NCBI RefSeq assembly: GCF_900111245.1
Contig: NZ_FOGO01000003.1
Span: 186,001 to 250,000 of the forward strand
Direction: 5' to 3'
Source of the DNA: Streptomyces qinglanensis
GTDB lineage: Bacteria; Actinomycetota; Actinomycetes; Streptomycetales; Streptomycetaceae
DNA: 64,000 nt
The position numbers and the translations under genes are program-made. Below are positions 35,317 to 45,090 of the stretch, piece by piece; positions within the stretch are counted from its first letter, which is position 1; each line of letters starts with the position of its first letter. The notes under the pieces were generated by a model that saw only the letters and a program-made list of their open reading frames with translations, did no database searches and was not told the origin of the DNA.

Positions 35317-35868
35317 ATGCGCTCTGTTCGTGCCATACCTGCCGCTGCCGCCCTCGTCGCCGCGCTGGTCCCGCTGGCCGCGTGCGATCCCGCAGCGGAC
35401 ACCTCCGCAGGCGACGGCCCGCCCTCCTCGGCGAGCCCCGGGGCGAGCGCGGGGGACGGGAAGGGAGGCTCCTGCCCCGCCCCGGCACCCGGGCACAAGG
35501 TCATCTGGGTCCACCACGTGGAGGGGGCCATGAACACCGTGGTCGCCAAGGAAGCAAAGGCGGAATGCCGGGCCGGTTCGCAGGAAGGGATTTCCTACCA
35601 CCCGGTCGGACAGTTCGGGAATTACCGCCCGGCGTCCGGAAGCACAGTGATCACAGTGATCAGCAAGAAGGAATCCCAGCAGAAGAAACTCACCGCCCGA
35701 AACGGCGGTATCGCACATGTCAAAACCTGCGCGGACCCCGACGGCGAACAATTCGACAGCGGACAGCGCAAGGCGGACACCAGCGACTGCTGGGGCCTGA
35801 ACTTCTACGATGTGAAGATCGACTCCGAGAACCGCATCACCCGTATGACCGAGGTGTACTCGTCGTAG
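35317..35868 (+). CDS. Putative lipoprotein of unknown function
   Basis: The 183-residue product has a lipoprotein signal peptide with lipobox LAAC (Cys at 23), a Ser/Gly/Pro-rich linker, then a globular part with WVHHVEGAMNTVVAKEAKAECRAG, ISYHPVGQFGNYRPASGSTVITVISKK and three later Cys. No family is recognised. Codon use in the second half is less GC-biased than in its neighbours (AAA, AAT, GAA, TCA occur more often), which could mean transfer or weaker expression. It is anchored outside the membrane. The gene stands alone and converges on a LysR gene. Confidence 0.78.
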   Translation: MRSVRAIPAAAALVAALVPLAACDPAADTSAGDGPPSSASPGASAGDGKGGSCPAPAPGHKVIWVHHVEGAMNTVVAKEAKAECRAGSQEGISYHPVGQFGNYRPASGSTVITVISKKESQQKKLTARNGGIAHVKTCADPDGEQFDSGQRKADTSDCWGLNFYDVKIDSENRITRMTEVYSS

Positions 35869-35922
35869 CCGGACTGCGGGGCGAGGCGCCCGGGGGCGCG
35901 TGGCCGCTCCGGGGCCGCCGGA

Positions 35923-36837
35923 TCACCTCGTCGGCAGCAGCCGTGCGGCGGTCGCGGTGATGGTCTCGACGGCGTGGGTGAGGACGGGGATCCCCCGTGC
36001 GCCCAGGCGGGTGACAGCCATGATGCGGCGGGCCGGGGCGGGCTCACCGTGCAGCGGAAGGCGCGCGACTGGCGACTCCTCGCCGAGTTGCGCGAGGCGC
36101 GGTACCAGGATGACGCCGAAGCCGTGGGCGACCAGTGCGGTGCCGGTCCCCCACTCGTCCGCGTGGTGGGCGATGTGCGGGGTGAATCCGGCACTCATGC
36201 AGGCGGCGAGTACCAACTGGTGGTAGCTGGTACCGGGGTTGCCCAGGATCCACGGCTCCCGGGCCGCGTCGGCCAGCGTGACCCGTTCCCGCCGGGTCAG
36301 CTCGTGGCCCCGGGGGACGATCAGGTCCAGCGGGTCGTCCAGCAACGGCTGCTGGTCGAACCGCTCGTCCGTCAGCGCCGGGGAGTCCGCGGTGACCACC
36401 AGCAGGGCCAGGTCGGCCTCCTCCGAGAGCAGCAGGTCGAAGCACCGGTCGGGTTCGGCTTCGATGAACCGCACCGTCAGATGCGGATAGCTGTCGCGCA
36501 GCCGCGCCGCCGCGGGCGGCAGCAGACGGCTGGCCGCGGTGGAGAAGCCGCACAGCGTGACCCGTCCCGCGGGCTCGGTGCCGAGGGAGGCCAGTTCGGC
36601 GCGGGCCAGCTCCCACTGCTCCTGCAGACGCTCCGCGTGCCGCAGCAGGACGTGGGCCGCGTTGGTCAGCCGGACGCCCCGCCCCTGATGCACCACGAGG
36701 TCCGTTCCGACTTCGGCGGCGAGCTGCCGCAATTGGTAGGAGACGGCGGAGGGCGTGTAGTGCAGCGCCTGGGCCGCGGCGGTCACCGTCCCGTGCCCGG
36801 CGACCATCTGAAGGATCCGGAGCCGGTGGTCGATCAT
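35923..36837 (-). CDS. LysR family regulator of the Rieske/oxidoreductase cluster
   Basis: The 304-residue protein has an N-terminal LysR helix-turn-helix (MIDHRLRILQMVAGHGTVTAAAQALHYTPSAVSYQLRQLAAEVGTDLVVHQGRGVRLT, residues 1-60). A periplasmic-binding-like effector domain follows (FIEAEPDRCFDLLLSEEADLALL; NPGTSYHQLVLAACMSAGF). It lies on the same strand, 262 bases downstream of the reductase gene, at the end of the betaine-type demethylation cluster. It is therefore likely to control that cluster in response to the substrate or an intermediate. Confidence 0.9.
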   Translation of the reverse strand: MIDHRLRILQMVAGHGTVTAAAQALHYTPSAVSYQLRQLAAEVGTDLVVHQGRGVRLTNAAHVLLRHAERLQEQWELARAELASLGTEPAGRVTLCGFSTAASRLLPPAAARLRDSYPHLTVRFIEAEPDRCFDLLLSEEADLALLVVTADSPALTDERFDQQPLLDDPLDLIVPRGHELTRRERVTLADAAREPWILGNPGTSYHQLVLAACMSAGFTPHIAHHADEWGTGTALVAHGFGVILVPRLAQLGEESPVARLPLHGEPAPARRIMAVTRLGARGIPVLTHAVETITATAARLLPTR

Positions 36838-37030
36838 GCGACCAGTGTGCCCGGACGGATGCCGGATCGGGCCCGCCGCGGGGCCGTCTGCCCGCGCCGA
36901 CCGCGGCGCCTTCGGCTGTCCGCACACGCCGCCACCGGTCGGAAAGCGCTCCGGTGTTCGGTAGTGCTCAAGGCGAACCCCCTTCGCTTCTCTTTCCCGT
37001 TCCGACGCGGCCGTCCGTTCGTCCGGGGCG

Positions 37031-37070
37031 GGTACGGGCAGGTACGGGCAGGTACGGACAGGTACGGGCA
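37031..37070. repeat. 10-bp tandem repeat, four copies
   Basis: GGTACGGGCA is repeated four times head to tail, the third copy with one change (GGTACGGACA). The 10-base period puts each copy on nearly the same face of the helix, so it could be a set of binding sites in the spacer upstream of the LysR gene. Confidence 0.85.
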
Positions 37071-37099
37071 ACTGCGGGCCCGGTCACACCGCCCCGGCG

Positions 37100-38254
37100 T
37101 CAGGCGTCGACCACCAGGTTCTCCAGCGGCGTCGCGCAGCACAGGAGGATCTTGTTCCGCGCGCTGTCCCGCGGCCGGAGACCGCCTCGGTGCCGCATGG
37201 TGACCGACCCCTGCTGAAGAGACGTCACACAGGTGCCGCAGAACCCCTCACCGCACGAGGAGGGAAGGGTGATTCCGGCGCGGGCCGCTGCCTCCAGAAC
37301 CGGCGTTCCGGCGTCGCACTCGATGGTCGCTCCGCTGCGGGAGAGTTCGACGGTGAACCGCCGCGCGGGACCGGCGTCCCCGGCGGAGCGGACCGGGTCG
37401 GGAGCCGACGCGGGAGCCGACGCAGGCGCAGGCGCAGGCGCGGGACCGGGCGCGGGAGCCGCGAAGCTCTCCTCGTGGTAGCGGGCCTCCGGAAAGCCTG
37501 CCGCGTGGAGCATCCGGCGCACGGCCCGCAGGTAGCCCGCGGGTCCGCAGCAGAACACCTCGCGCTCCAGGAGGTCGGGGACGATCTCCTGGAGCATCCC
37601 GGGCGAGAGGCGCCCCCGGTGGCCGTGCCACCGCTCGGTCCTCCCGTCGTCCTCACAGACGTGGGCGACCCTGATGGCGGGTGCGGTGGCCGCCATCAGC
37701 GCGAGCTCCTGCCGGAAGGGGATGTCGGCGGGGGTGCGCGCGCTGTGCACGAAGGCCACGTCCGCCGGTGCCGCGAGGTCGTACAGAGTCCTGGTCATCG
37801 ACATCAGCGGCGTCGCTCCGCTGCCCCCGGAGAGGAACAGGTAGGCGGAGGCCGGATGCCGGACCGTGGAGAAACGGCCCATCGGTCCCCTGGCGCGGAC
37901 GACGGCCCCGGGTGCGAGAACGTCGTGCAGCCAGTTCGAGACCCGGCCGCCTGGCACGCGCTTGACGGTGATCGCGGCCAGGTGGGGGCGGGAGGGCGGC
38001 GAGGAGAGCGTGTAGCAGCGGGAGATCTCCCTGCCGTCGATCTCGAAGGTGAAGGCGAGGTACTGGCCCGGGTCGTGCTGGAAGAGTCCCGGGTGGGCCG
38101 GTTCGAACGCGAAGGTCTTGGTGTCGGGGGTGACGTCGTGGACCTGTTTGCAGACCAGCACAAGGTCCCCCGCCCGGTCCGTTGCGCCGTCCGCCGTGCG
38201 GAGGGCCGCCGGCCGCAGCGCTTCCCGACCGGGATGGGTGAGTACGTCGTTCAT
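37100..38254 (-). CDS. Hybrid ferredoxin:NAD(P)H reductase partner of the Rieske oxygenase (GbcB-like)
   Basis: The 384-residue electron-transfer protein has an FAD domain (GREISRCYTLSSPPSRPHLAAITVKRVPGGRVSNWLHD), an NAD domain (YLFLSGGSGATPLMSM ... VFCCGPAGYLRAVRRML) and a C-terminal plant-type 2Fe-2S domain with ligands CGEGFCGTC plus a late Cys in KILLCCAT. A low-complexity Pro/Ala linker (APAPGPAPAPAPASAPASAP) joins the last two. It passes electrons from NAD(P)H to the Rieske monooxygenase encoded just upstream, with which it overlaps by ATGA. Domain order fits GbcB of glycine betaine breakdown and related demethylases. Confidence 0.9.
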   Translation of the reverse strand: MNDVLTHPGREALRPAALRTADGATDRAGDLVLVCKQVHDVTPDTKTFAFEPAHPGLFQHDPGQYLAFTFEIDGREISRCYTLSSPPSRPHLAAITVKRVPGGRVSNWLHDVLAPGAVVRARGPMGRFSTVRHPASAYLFLSGGSGATPLMSMTRTLYDLAAPADVAFVHSARTPADIPFRQELALMAATAPAIRVAHVCEDDGRTERWHGHRGRLSPGMLQEIVPDLLEREVFCCGPAGYLRAVRRMLHAAGFPEARYHEESFAAPAPGPAPAPAPASAPASAPDPVRSAGDAGPARRFTVELSRSGATIECDAGTPVLEAAARAGITLPSSCGEGFCGTCVTSLQQGSVTMRHRGGLRPRDSARNKILLCCATPLENLVVDA

Positions 38255-39519
38255 CGGTTCAGCTCCTCGCGCAGACGGGCGATGTACCAACTGCAGAACG
38301 CCTCGACCTGGTACTCCGTCGGGGCGTAGGGGCCCGGCCGGTACGCGGGACCGGAGACCCCGCGCTGGGCCAGCGCGACCAGGCGCGCGTCCTGCTCGTT
38401 CGTCGCGCGCCAGACCCGCTGGAGGGTGTCGGGGTCGTAGTCGACACCCTCCTGGGCTTCCGGATGGACGAGCCAGGTGGTGCGCAGCAGCGTCCTGTCC
38501 GCGGCGAGCGGCAGCACGCTGAAGGCGATGGCGTGGTCGGCGAGCACGTGGAACCACGAGTTGGGCTGCAGGTGCAGGGCCAGGTGCCCGAGGCGGGCCG
38601 TGGGCAGGTCCCCCAGGAGCCGTCGGCAGGCGGCCGTACCGTCGGGGGTGAAGGACTCACCGGCGAGGTCGAGCGCGTCCCGCTGGATGCGGAAGGCGGT
38701 GCTGCGGTCGTCCAGTTCCTCGACGAGCGTGTACGGCAGCCCCAGTCGCTCGAAGGTGGCACGCAGTTCCGCGTCGGCCCGCAGGTAGCGCTGGTGCGCC
38801 GGGCGCAGCCGCAGGGGGATGTCCGCCTCGGAGTAGCCGTAGGTGGGGAAGAAGGTGCGCAGCAGTTCGGGGTGCTCGTCGCAGTGGTAGCACTCGCGGT
38901 TGTTCTCCATCACGAGCTTCCAGTTGCCCTCCTCCACGAGTTCGCTGCGGGCCGCCACCTTGGCCCGGCTCAGGTCGTGGGGAAGGAGGTAGGGCTCGAT
39001 GCGCGAGGCGGCCTCGTCGAACCCGGCCGGGGGCTGTTCGGCGAGGCAGACGAAGACGAGTCCGCCGACGCTGCGCAGGTGCACGGGGGCGAGTCCGAAG
39101 CAGGCGCGGTCGAACCCGGCGGGCTGGGAGGGTGCGTGCAGCAGTCTGCCGTCCAGGCCGTAGGTCCACTTGTGGTATCCGCAGACCAGGTTCCCGGCCG
39201 AGCCGTCGTCGCCCTCCACGAGGCGGGCGCCCCGGTGCCGGCACACGTTGTGGAAGGCGCGCAGCTTCTCCTCGTCGTCGCGGACGAGCAGGACGGAGTA
39301 CGGCCCGATCTCCACCGAGGTGCGGTCACCCGGCTCGGGCAGTTCGGCGTCGACGGCCACAGCGATCCATTGGCGGGCGAAGACGGCGGCGATGTCGAAG
39401 TCGAAGAACTCCCGGTCGGTGTAGAACGGGCCCTCCAGGCTGCGCCCGGGAACCCGTCGTGCCACCGCGTTCCGGATCCGGTCTGCTGGCGTGGAGGGTG
39501 TGCTGTCCGGCGAGGTCAC
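38251..39519 (-). CDS. Rieske non-heme iron oxygenase, betaine-type N-demethylase (GbcA-like)
   Basis: The 422-residue protein has a Rieske 2Fe-2S centre (CRHRGARLVEGDDGSAGNLV... CGYHKW, residues about 91-114) and a catalytic mononuclear iron domain with ENNRECYHCDEHPELL near residue 205. The ENNRECYHC signature is typical of the glycine betaine / stachydrine demethylase branch rather than aromatic dioxygenases. It should oxidise an N-methyl group and release formaldehyde, with electrons from the overlapping reductase. A flavin oxidoreductase upstream fits the next step. The substrate (glycine betaine, stachydrine, carnitine-like) is not fixed by sequence. Confidence 0.88.
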   Translation of the reverse strand: MTSPDSTPSTPADRIRNAVARRVPGRSLEGPFYTDREFFDFDIAAVFARQWIAVAVDAELPEPGDRTSVEIGPYSVLLVRDDEEKLRAFHNVCRHRGARLVEGDDGSAGNLVCGYHKWTYGLDGRLLHAPSQPAGFDRACFGLAPVHLRSVGGLVFVCLAEQPPAGFDEAASRIEPYLLPHDLSRAKVAARSELVEEGNWKLVMENNRECYHCDEHPELLRTFFPTYGYSEADIPLRLRPAHQRYLRADAELRATFERLGLPYTLVEELDDRSTAFRIQRDALDLAGESFTPDGTAACRRLLGDLPTARLGHLALHLQPNSWFHVLADHAIAFSVLPLAADRTLLRTTWLVHPEAQEGVDYDPDTLQRVWRATNEQDARLVALAQRGVSGPAYRPGPYAPTEYQVEAFCSWYIARLREELNR

Positions 39520-39669
39520 GGTTCTCCTTTCGGCACGCGCCGAGGCGTTCTCCGGCGCGCGGTCGGCGGCGTCCGGTACCGGTGGGCCCGGCGGTCCGAT
39601 GTCGGCGGCGGCAGTGTCGGCGGCGGCCCGAGCAGCGGTGCCGTCGGCGCGAGCAACGTCGGCGTCGGG

Positions 39670-41715
39670 TCACATCGGCAGGCAGAGGCGCAGACCGTCC
39701 AGGACCGCGGAGTGGATGTTGCGGCTGGTGACGGCGTCCCCGATACGGAAGAGCTGGTAGCGGCCGGCGGGATGGGCGTCGGCCGGCTGCGGCTGACCGG
39801 CCAGGAGCGCGCGGTGGTCCACGCGGCCGAGGTTGCGCGAGCCGGGGAGCAGTTCGTGGTGGAGGTCCGTGTTGGGCAGGGTGCCGTGCTCCACCACGAC
39901 GTGGTCCACGCTCCGTTCGTCCTCCGTCGCCGCGTACTCGCTGCGCAGCACCGCGGCCAGTCGGCCGTCCCCGGTGCGGCGCACGGAGACGAGCCGGTGC
40001 GTCGGCGTGGTGCGCACCGCGTGTTCGGCGAAGGCCCTCAGGTAGGGGGGCGCGTTCATGCTGCCGACGTCGGAAGCGGGCATCCGCTCGGGGGTCACGT
40101 ATTCGACGGGGACGTCCTGGCGCGCCAGCACCTCCGCCGCGTCCAGGGCCGGGTAGGCGCCGTTGTCGTCGTAGACCAGCACCCGTCCGCGGGGGCGCAG
40201 GGAGCCGCTGAGCACGTCCCAGGTGTCGGACACGAGGTCGGCGCCGCGCGTGAGGAAGGAGGCGTCGGGCGTGCCGCCGGTGGCGATCAGGACGAGGTCG
40301 GGATCCTCCGCCAGCACGTCCGCGGCCTCGGCCGGCACGCCGAACCGCAGCTCGACGCCGAGCACGCGGCACTCGGCGACGCGCCAGTCCACGATGCCGA
40401 GCAGGTCCCGCCTGCGGGGGTTCGCGGCGGCGAGGCGGACCTGGCCGCCGGGCAGGTCCGCCGCCTCGAACAGGACGACCTCGTGCCCGCGTTCGCCCAG
40501 CACCCGGGCCGCCTCCAGCCCGGCAGGCCCGCCGCCGACGACCACCGCCTTGCGCCGCGAGGCCGCCGCCGGGACGGTGTGCGGCAGCCGCAGCTCCCGG
40601 CCGGTGGCGGGATTGTGCAGGCACTTGGTGTCCCCGGAGTCGTAGATCGCGTCCAGGCAGTAGCTCGCTCCCACGCAGGGGCGGATCCGGTCCTCGCGCC
40701 CGTCGGCCACCTTGGCGACCAGGTGGGGATCGGCTATCTGGGCCCGGGTCATGCCGACCAGGTCCAGCAGGTCCTCCCGCACGGCGTGGCGCGCGGTGGC
40801 CACGTCGGCGATCCGTCCGGCGTGCATCACCGGTACGTCCAGGCTGCGCTTGACCTCCGCGGTGAAGGCGAGGAACGGAGCGGAGGGCGTCCCCATCGAC
40901 GGGATGACCCGCGCCAGCGACGCGTCGCTCTCGATCGAGCCCCGGATGGTGCTGACGAAGTCGACGCCGTCCGCGAGGTAGCCGCGGAGAGCGCTCAGCC
41001 CCTCGTCGAAGCCGAGTCCGCCGGGCCGGTCCTCGTCCAGTGCCATGCGGATGCCCACGACGAACCCGGGGCCGACCGCGGACCGGATCGCGCGGATCAC
41101 CCGGCGCGGAAAAGCGGTGCGGTTCGCGAGCGTGCCGCCGAACCGGTCGTCGCGATGGTTGGTGGCCGGGGACAGGAAGCTGTCCAGCAGGTGGCCGTAG
41201 TGCTGGATCTCGATGCCGTCGAGGCCGCCGGCCCGGCAGCGGGCCGCGGCGTCCGCGTAGTCCCGCACGATGCGGTCCAGATCCCACGGCTCGGCCTCCT
41301 TGGGGAAGGCGCGGTGGGCGGGTTCCCGTACCGGCGAGGCGGACAGCACGGGCAGCCAGTCACCCGCGTAGTTGCTGGTGCGCCGTCCCAGATGGGTGAG
41401 CTGGCACATGACAGCGGCCCCGGCAGCGTGCACCTCGTCCGCCAGCCTGCGGAAGCAGGGCACGATCTCGTCGCGGTGGAGCAGCAGATTGCCGAACGAG
41501 GGCGGGCTGTCGGGTGACACCACCGCCGAGCCGCCGATCATCGTCAACCCGACCCCGCCACGGGCCTTTTCCACGTGGTACATCCGGTAGCGGTCCCCGG
41601 GCAGTCCGTTCTCGCCGAACGCCGGCTCGTGCGAGGTGCTGACCACTCTGTTGCGCAGCGTGATGTTCTTGAGGGTGAAGGGTTGGAGCAGGGGGTCCGT
41701 GACTCGCGTTCGCAT
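39670..41715 (-). CDS. NADH:flavin oxidoreductase / dimethylglycine- or trimethylamine-dehydrogenase-like enzyme
   Basis: The 681-residue enzyme has an Old-Yellow-Enzyme FMN barrel (residues about 1-370; HYGHLLDSFLSPATNHRDDRFGG is the typical substrate-side motif). A 4Fe-4S cluster region follows, with Cys in IRPCVGASYCLDAIYDSGDTKCLHNP, and then an FAD/NAD module (KAVVVGGGPAGLEAARVLGERGHEVVLFEA). The layout matches 2,4-dienoyl-CoA reductase, trimethylamine dehydrogenase and DgcA of dimethylglycine breakdown. Next to a GbcA/GbcB pair, a DgcA-like demethylation is the best reading. ATG 41715 has AAGGAG. The 150-base gap to the Rieske gene suggests one operon. Confidence 0.88.
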   Translation of the reverse strand: MRTRVTDPLLQPFTLKNITLRNRVVSTSHEPAFGENGLPGDRYRMYHVEKARGGVGLTMIGGSAVVSPDSPPSFGNLLLHRDEIVPCFRRLADEVHAAGAAVMCQLTHLGRRTSNYAGDWLPVLSASPVREPAHRAFPKEAEPWDLDRIVRDYADAAARCRAGGLDGIEIQHYGHLLDSFLSPATNHRDDRFGGTLANRTAFPRRVIRAIRSAVGPGFVVGIRMALDEDRPGGLGFDEGLSALRGYLADGVDFVSTIRGSIESDASLARVIPSMGTPSAPFLAFTAEVKRSLDVPVMHAGRIADVATARHAVREDLLDLVGMTRAQIADPHLVAKVADGREDRIRPCVGASYCLDAIYDSGDTKCLHNPATGRELRLPHTVPAAASRRKAVVVGGGPAGLEAARVLGERGHEVVLFEAADLPGGQVRLAAANPRRRDLLGIVDWRVAECRVLGVELRFGVPAEAADVLAEDPDLVLIATGGTPDASFLTRGADLVSDTWDVLSGSLRPRGRVLVYDDNGAYPALDAAEVLARQDVPVEYVTPERMPASDVGSMNAPPYLRAFAEHAVRTTPTHRLVSVRRTGDGRLAAVLRSEYAATEDERSVDHVVVEHGTLPNTDLHHELLPGSRNLGRVDHRALLAGQPQPADAHPAGRYQLFRIGDAVTSRNIHSAVLDGLRLCLPM

Positions 41716-41761
41716 GGCACTCCTTGGGAACCCGTCGGGCGGCCCGGGGGATGTCGGAAGA

Positions 41762-41895
41762 GCGTCCGCGCGGTCGCGGCGGCCCGTCCCCTCGGCGTGC
41801 GGACGCCCGGAAACGGACGCACCGGACCGCGTCCGCGCGGTCGCGGCGGCCCGTCCCCTCGGCGTGCGGACGCCCGGAAACGGACGCACCGGACC
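41762..41895. repeat. 67-bp perfect tandem duplication
   Basis: Copies 41762-41828 and 41829-41895 are identical; each includes GTCCGCGCGGTCGCGGCGGC near its start and GGAAACGGACGCACCGGACC at its end. The element lies about 50 bases upstream of the flavin oxidoreductase start. Confidence 0.95.
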
Positions 41896-42015
41896 GGGCG
41901 CAGCGTGCCGCAGCCGTGTGCGCCCTGAGCGGTACGTCTCCAGCGTGGGGGCGGCGGTCCTGGCGGACAATCAAGCGGTCTCACAGGAAACCGTGCAAAG
42001 CCCCTGCATGATCAA

Positions 42016-42052
42016 CAGGCCCGGTGTGCCTTCCCGGGGCACACCGGGCCTG
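42016..42052. terminator. Hairpin in the divergent spacer
   Basis: CAGGCCCGGTGTGCC (42016-42030) pairs exactly with GGCACACCGGGCCTG (42038-42052) across a 7-base loop. It looks like a terminator, yet no gene points into it from either side at short range; it may be a relic or a regulatory stem. Confidence 0.6.
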
Positions 42053-42082
42053 CTAGTGCTCCGGGCGGAAGGGTTCGCGGTC

Positions 42083-42116
42083 GGATCGGACGTCACCCCG
42101 GATCGGACGTCACCCC
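42083..42116. repeat. 17-bp tandem repeat, two copies
   Basis: GGATCGGACGTCACCCC occurs at 42083-42099 and 42100-42116. It lies about 200 bases before the LAETG protein gene and could be a paired binding site. Confidence 0.85.
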
Positions 42117-42316
42117 GCATCCGACCTGCCACGACCACCCACCCGGCAAGGCCCCGGACGGCCAGAGCACTTGGCCGGATTGTTATGCGGCATCAATGGT
42201 GTGTTGCAGTGGGAAATCAGCTCACAGGGTGCTTATCCGGCTTGACCTGGGATCGGCGACCGGGCAACGCTGAGCCGCCCACCCCCCTTCGGCTCTCTCA
42301 AGAAGTTGGTATCCCT

Positions 42317-43036
42317 ATGCGCACCTTCTCTTCGGCATGCACCGTGGTGGCGGGGGTGGCGGTTTCGCTGCTTCTCGGGTCGGTGGCACACGCCACGCCG
42401 GCGGGTGACAACGGGACCGTGAAGATCCACGACGCCAGGACCGGCGAGGCACTCCGCAAGAACCAGCCACATGTGTGCACGTTCTACCTCGATGCGTTCG
42501 GCTTCGACGGCCGGCAGCAGGTGGACTGGCGGATCGTCCAGATGCCGCCCACCGGCTCGAAGGGAACCGTGGCCAAGAGCGACTCCTTGGATCTGGACGG
42601 CGACGGACACGGTCGCAGCGCAGATCTGACCCTGCCTGACGGCCACTACAAGCTGGTCTGGAACTTCGACGGCGAGCACGGCCGCGCCAAGCACAAGGTC
42701 TTCTGGACCGACTGCGAGGGCGACGAGGAGCCGAGCGGCAAGCCGAGCTCCGAGCCCAGCGAGAAGCCGAGCTCCGAGCCCAGCGAGAAGCCCAGCGAGA
42801 AGCCGAGCGAGAAGCCCGGCGAGAAGCCCTCCGACCAGCCTTCGGCCCCCGAGTCTTCCGCCTCGGCCTCCGCCCCCGCGGCCTCGACCGGTGGCCCGTC
42901 CGCGTCCCCGGACGGCGGCTCCGGTGATCTCGCCGAGACAGGTACGTCGGTGGCCGCTGCCTCCGTGGCAGCCGCGCTGCTGCTGGGCGTCGGCGGCCTT
43001 CTGGTGGCACGTCGCCGGGCGCGCGGCCGCTCCTGA
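42317..43036 (+). CDS. LAETG sortase-anchored surface protein with Pro-Ser-Glu-Lys repeats
   Basis: The 239-residue protein has a signal peptide (MRTFSSACTVVAGVAVSLLL ... AHA, cut near residue 27) and a globular domain of about 110 residues with two Cys (HVCTFYLDAFGFDG; FWTDCEG). A low-complexity stalk of PSSEPSEKPS units spans residues about 140-180, followed by a Ser/Ala region, LAETG, a membrane span and the RRRARGRS tail. LAxTG is the class E sortase signal used in streptomycetes, so the protein should be linked to the cell wall. The ribosome site is weak. The sortase gene is not in the window. Confidence 0.9.
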   Translation: MRTFSSACTVVAGVAVSLLLGSVAHATPAGDNGTVKIHDARTGEALRKNQPHVCTFYLDAFGFDGRQQVDWRIVQMPPTGSKGTVAKSDSLDLDGDGHGRSADLTLPDGHYKLVWNFDGEHGRAKHKVFWTDCEGDEEPSGKPSSEPSEKPSSEPSEKPSEKPSEKPGEKPSDQPSAPESSASASAPAASTGGPSASPDGGSGDLAETGTSVAAASVAAALLLGVGGLLVARRRARGRS

Positions 43037-43177
43037 CGGTCCGGCCCGGCACCGTGGGTGCCCCGCAGTCCGGCAGCCGGGCCGGGCTGCCGGGCACCCG
43101 CCCCGACGTGCGGGCGGCGCCCGGTGGGGACGGTGCCCTGCGAGGACGACGGGGAGCGGAGCTGATTTCATTCCCGT

Positions 43178-43456
43178 ATGGAAATACTCTTCTGGGTTCC
43201 CGTGGCCTTCCTGCTGTACGGGGCTGTGCGCGCTGTCGAGGTCCGGATCTCCCGCTCGGATCGGCAACTGGCGCGGGTCGAGCGCAAGCTGGACCTGGTG
43301 CTGGACCATCTGGGGCTGCAGGAGCACGATCCGCGGCTGGGCGAGGTCATCGAACTCCTGCGCAGCGGCAAGAGGATCCATGCGATCAAGCGCTACCGGG
43401 AGTTGACGGGCGCGGACCTGAAGCAGGCCAAGGAGGCCGTCGAGCGCCTGGGCTAG
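43178..43456 (+). CDS. Small membrane protein with ribosomal L7/L12 C-terminal-like domain
   Basis: The 92-residue product has one N-terminal membrane span (MEILFWVPVAFLLYGAVRAV), a short helix (RQLARVERKLDLVLDHLGL) and a C-terminal module GKRIHAIKRYRELTGADLKQAKEAVERLG that matches the helix pair of the L7/L12 C-terminal domain. That module often binds translation factors or makes small dimer contacts. It is not the real ribosomal protein, being far too short and membrane-attached. No operon partner is seen. Confidence 0.82.
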   Translation: MEILFWVPVAFLLYGAVRAVEVRISRSDRQLARVERKLDLVLDHLGLQEHDPRLGEVIELLRSGKRIHAIKRYRELTGADLKQAKEAVERLG

Positions 43457-43510
43457 CGCTCCGGCCGGCCGCGCACCGCGGCCAGGCACGCGTCGTACGG
43501 ATCCAGGAGG

Positions 43511-43533
43511 GCTCGGCGGGCTGCCCGCCGAGC
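43511..43533. terminator. Hairpin after the small L7/L12-like gene
   Basis: GCTCGGCGGG (43511-43520) pairs with CCCGCCGAGC (43524-43533) around CTG, about 55 bases after that gene. Confidence 0.7.
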
Positions 43534-43595
43534 GCGTCCGTCACCACCCGCACGAACCGGTCCTGGTCGCCGCCGAGGAGGTCCTCCTCGGACGT

Positions 43596-43633
43596 GCTCC
43601 TGCCGCCGCGGAGCGTCCGGTGGCGGCAGGAGC
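43596..43633. terminator. Terminator of dgdA
   Basis: GCTCCTGCCGCC (43596-43607) is exactly complementary to GGCGGCAGGAGC (43622-43633). It ends 14 bases after the dgdA stop codon. Confidence 0.8.
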
Positions 43634-43647
43634 CGGGTGCGGGCCGG

Positions 43648-45018
<1,371 letters not shown>

Positions 45019-45090
45019 TCACCTCCGGACATCACCCATAACAAGCAAACAAAACCGAGGGACCGTTCGTCGCTGGCTTACGATGGGTCC

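Larger units (their letters stand above)
41716..42316. other. 600-base divergent spacer with repeats
   Basis: No gene is supported here. The spacer holds a 67-base tandem duplication, a 15-base hairpin and a 17-base tandem repeat, each listed separately, plus the promoters of the divergent oxidoreductase and LAETG genes. Confidence 0.6.

Noticed and set aside
38464..41517. Open frame of about 1,000 codons opposite the Rieske and flavin oxidoreductase genes
   Set aside because: It crosses two genes with clear cofactor motifs on the other strand and has no domain pattern.
43457..43647. Possible coding remnant on the minus strand downstream of dgdA
   Set aside because: Short protein-like stretches appear in two frames, but the segment is dominated by two terminator hairpins and has no start or family match.
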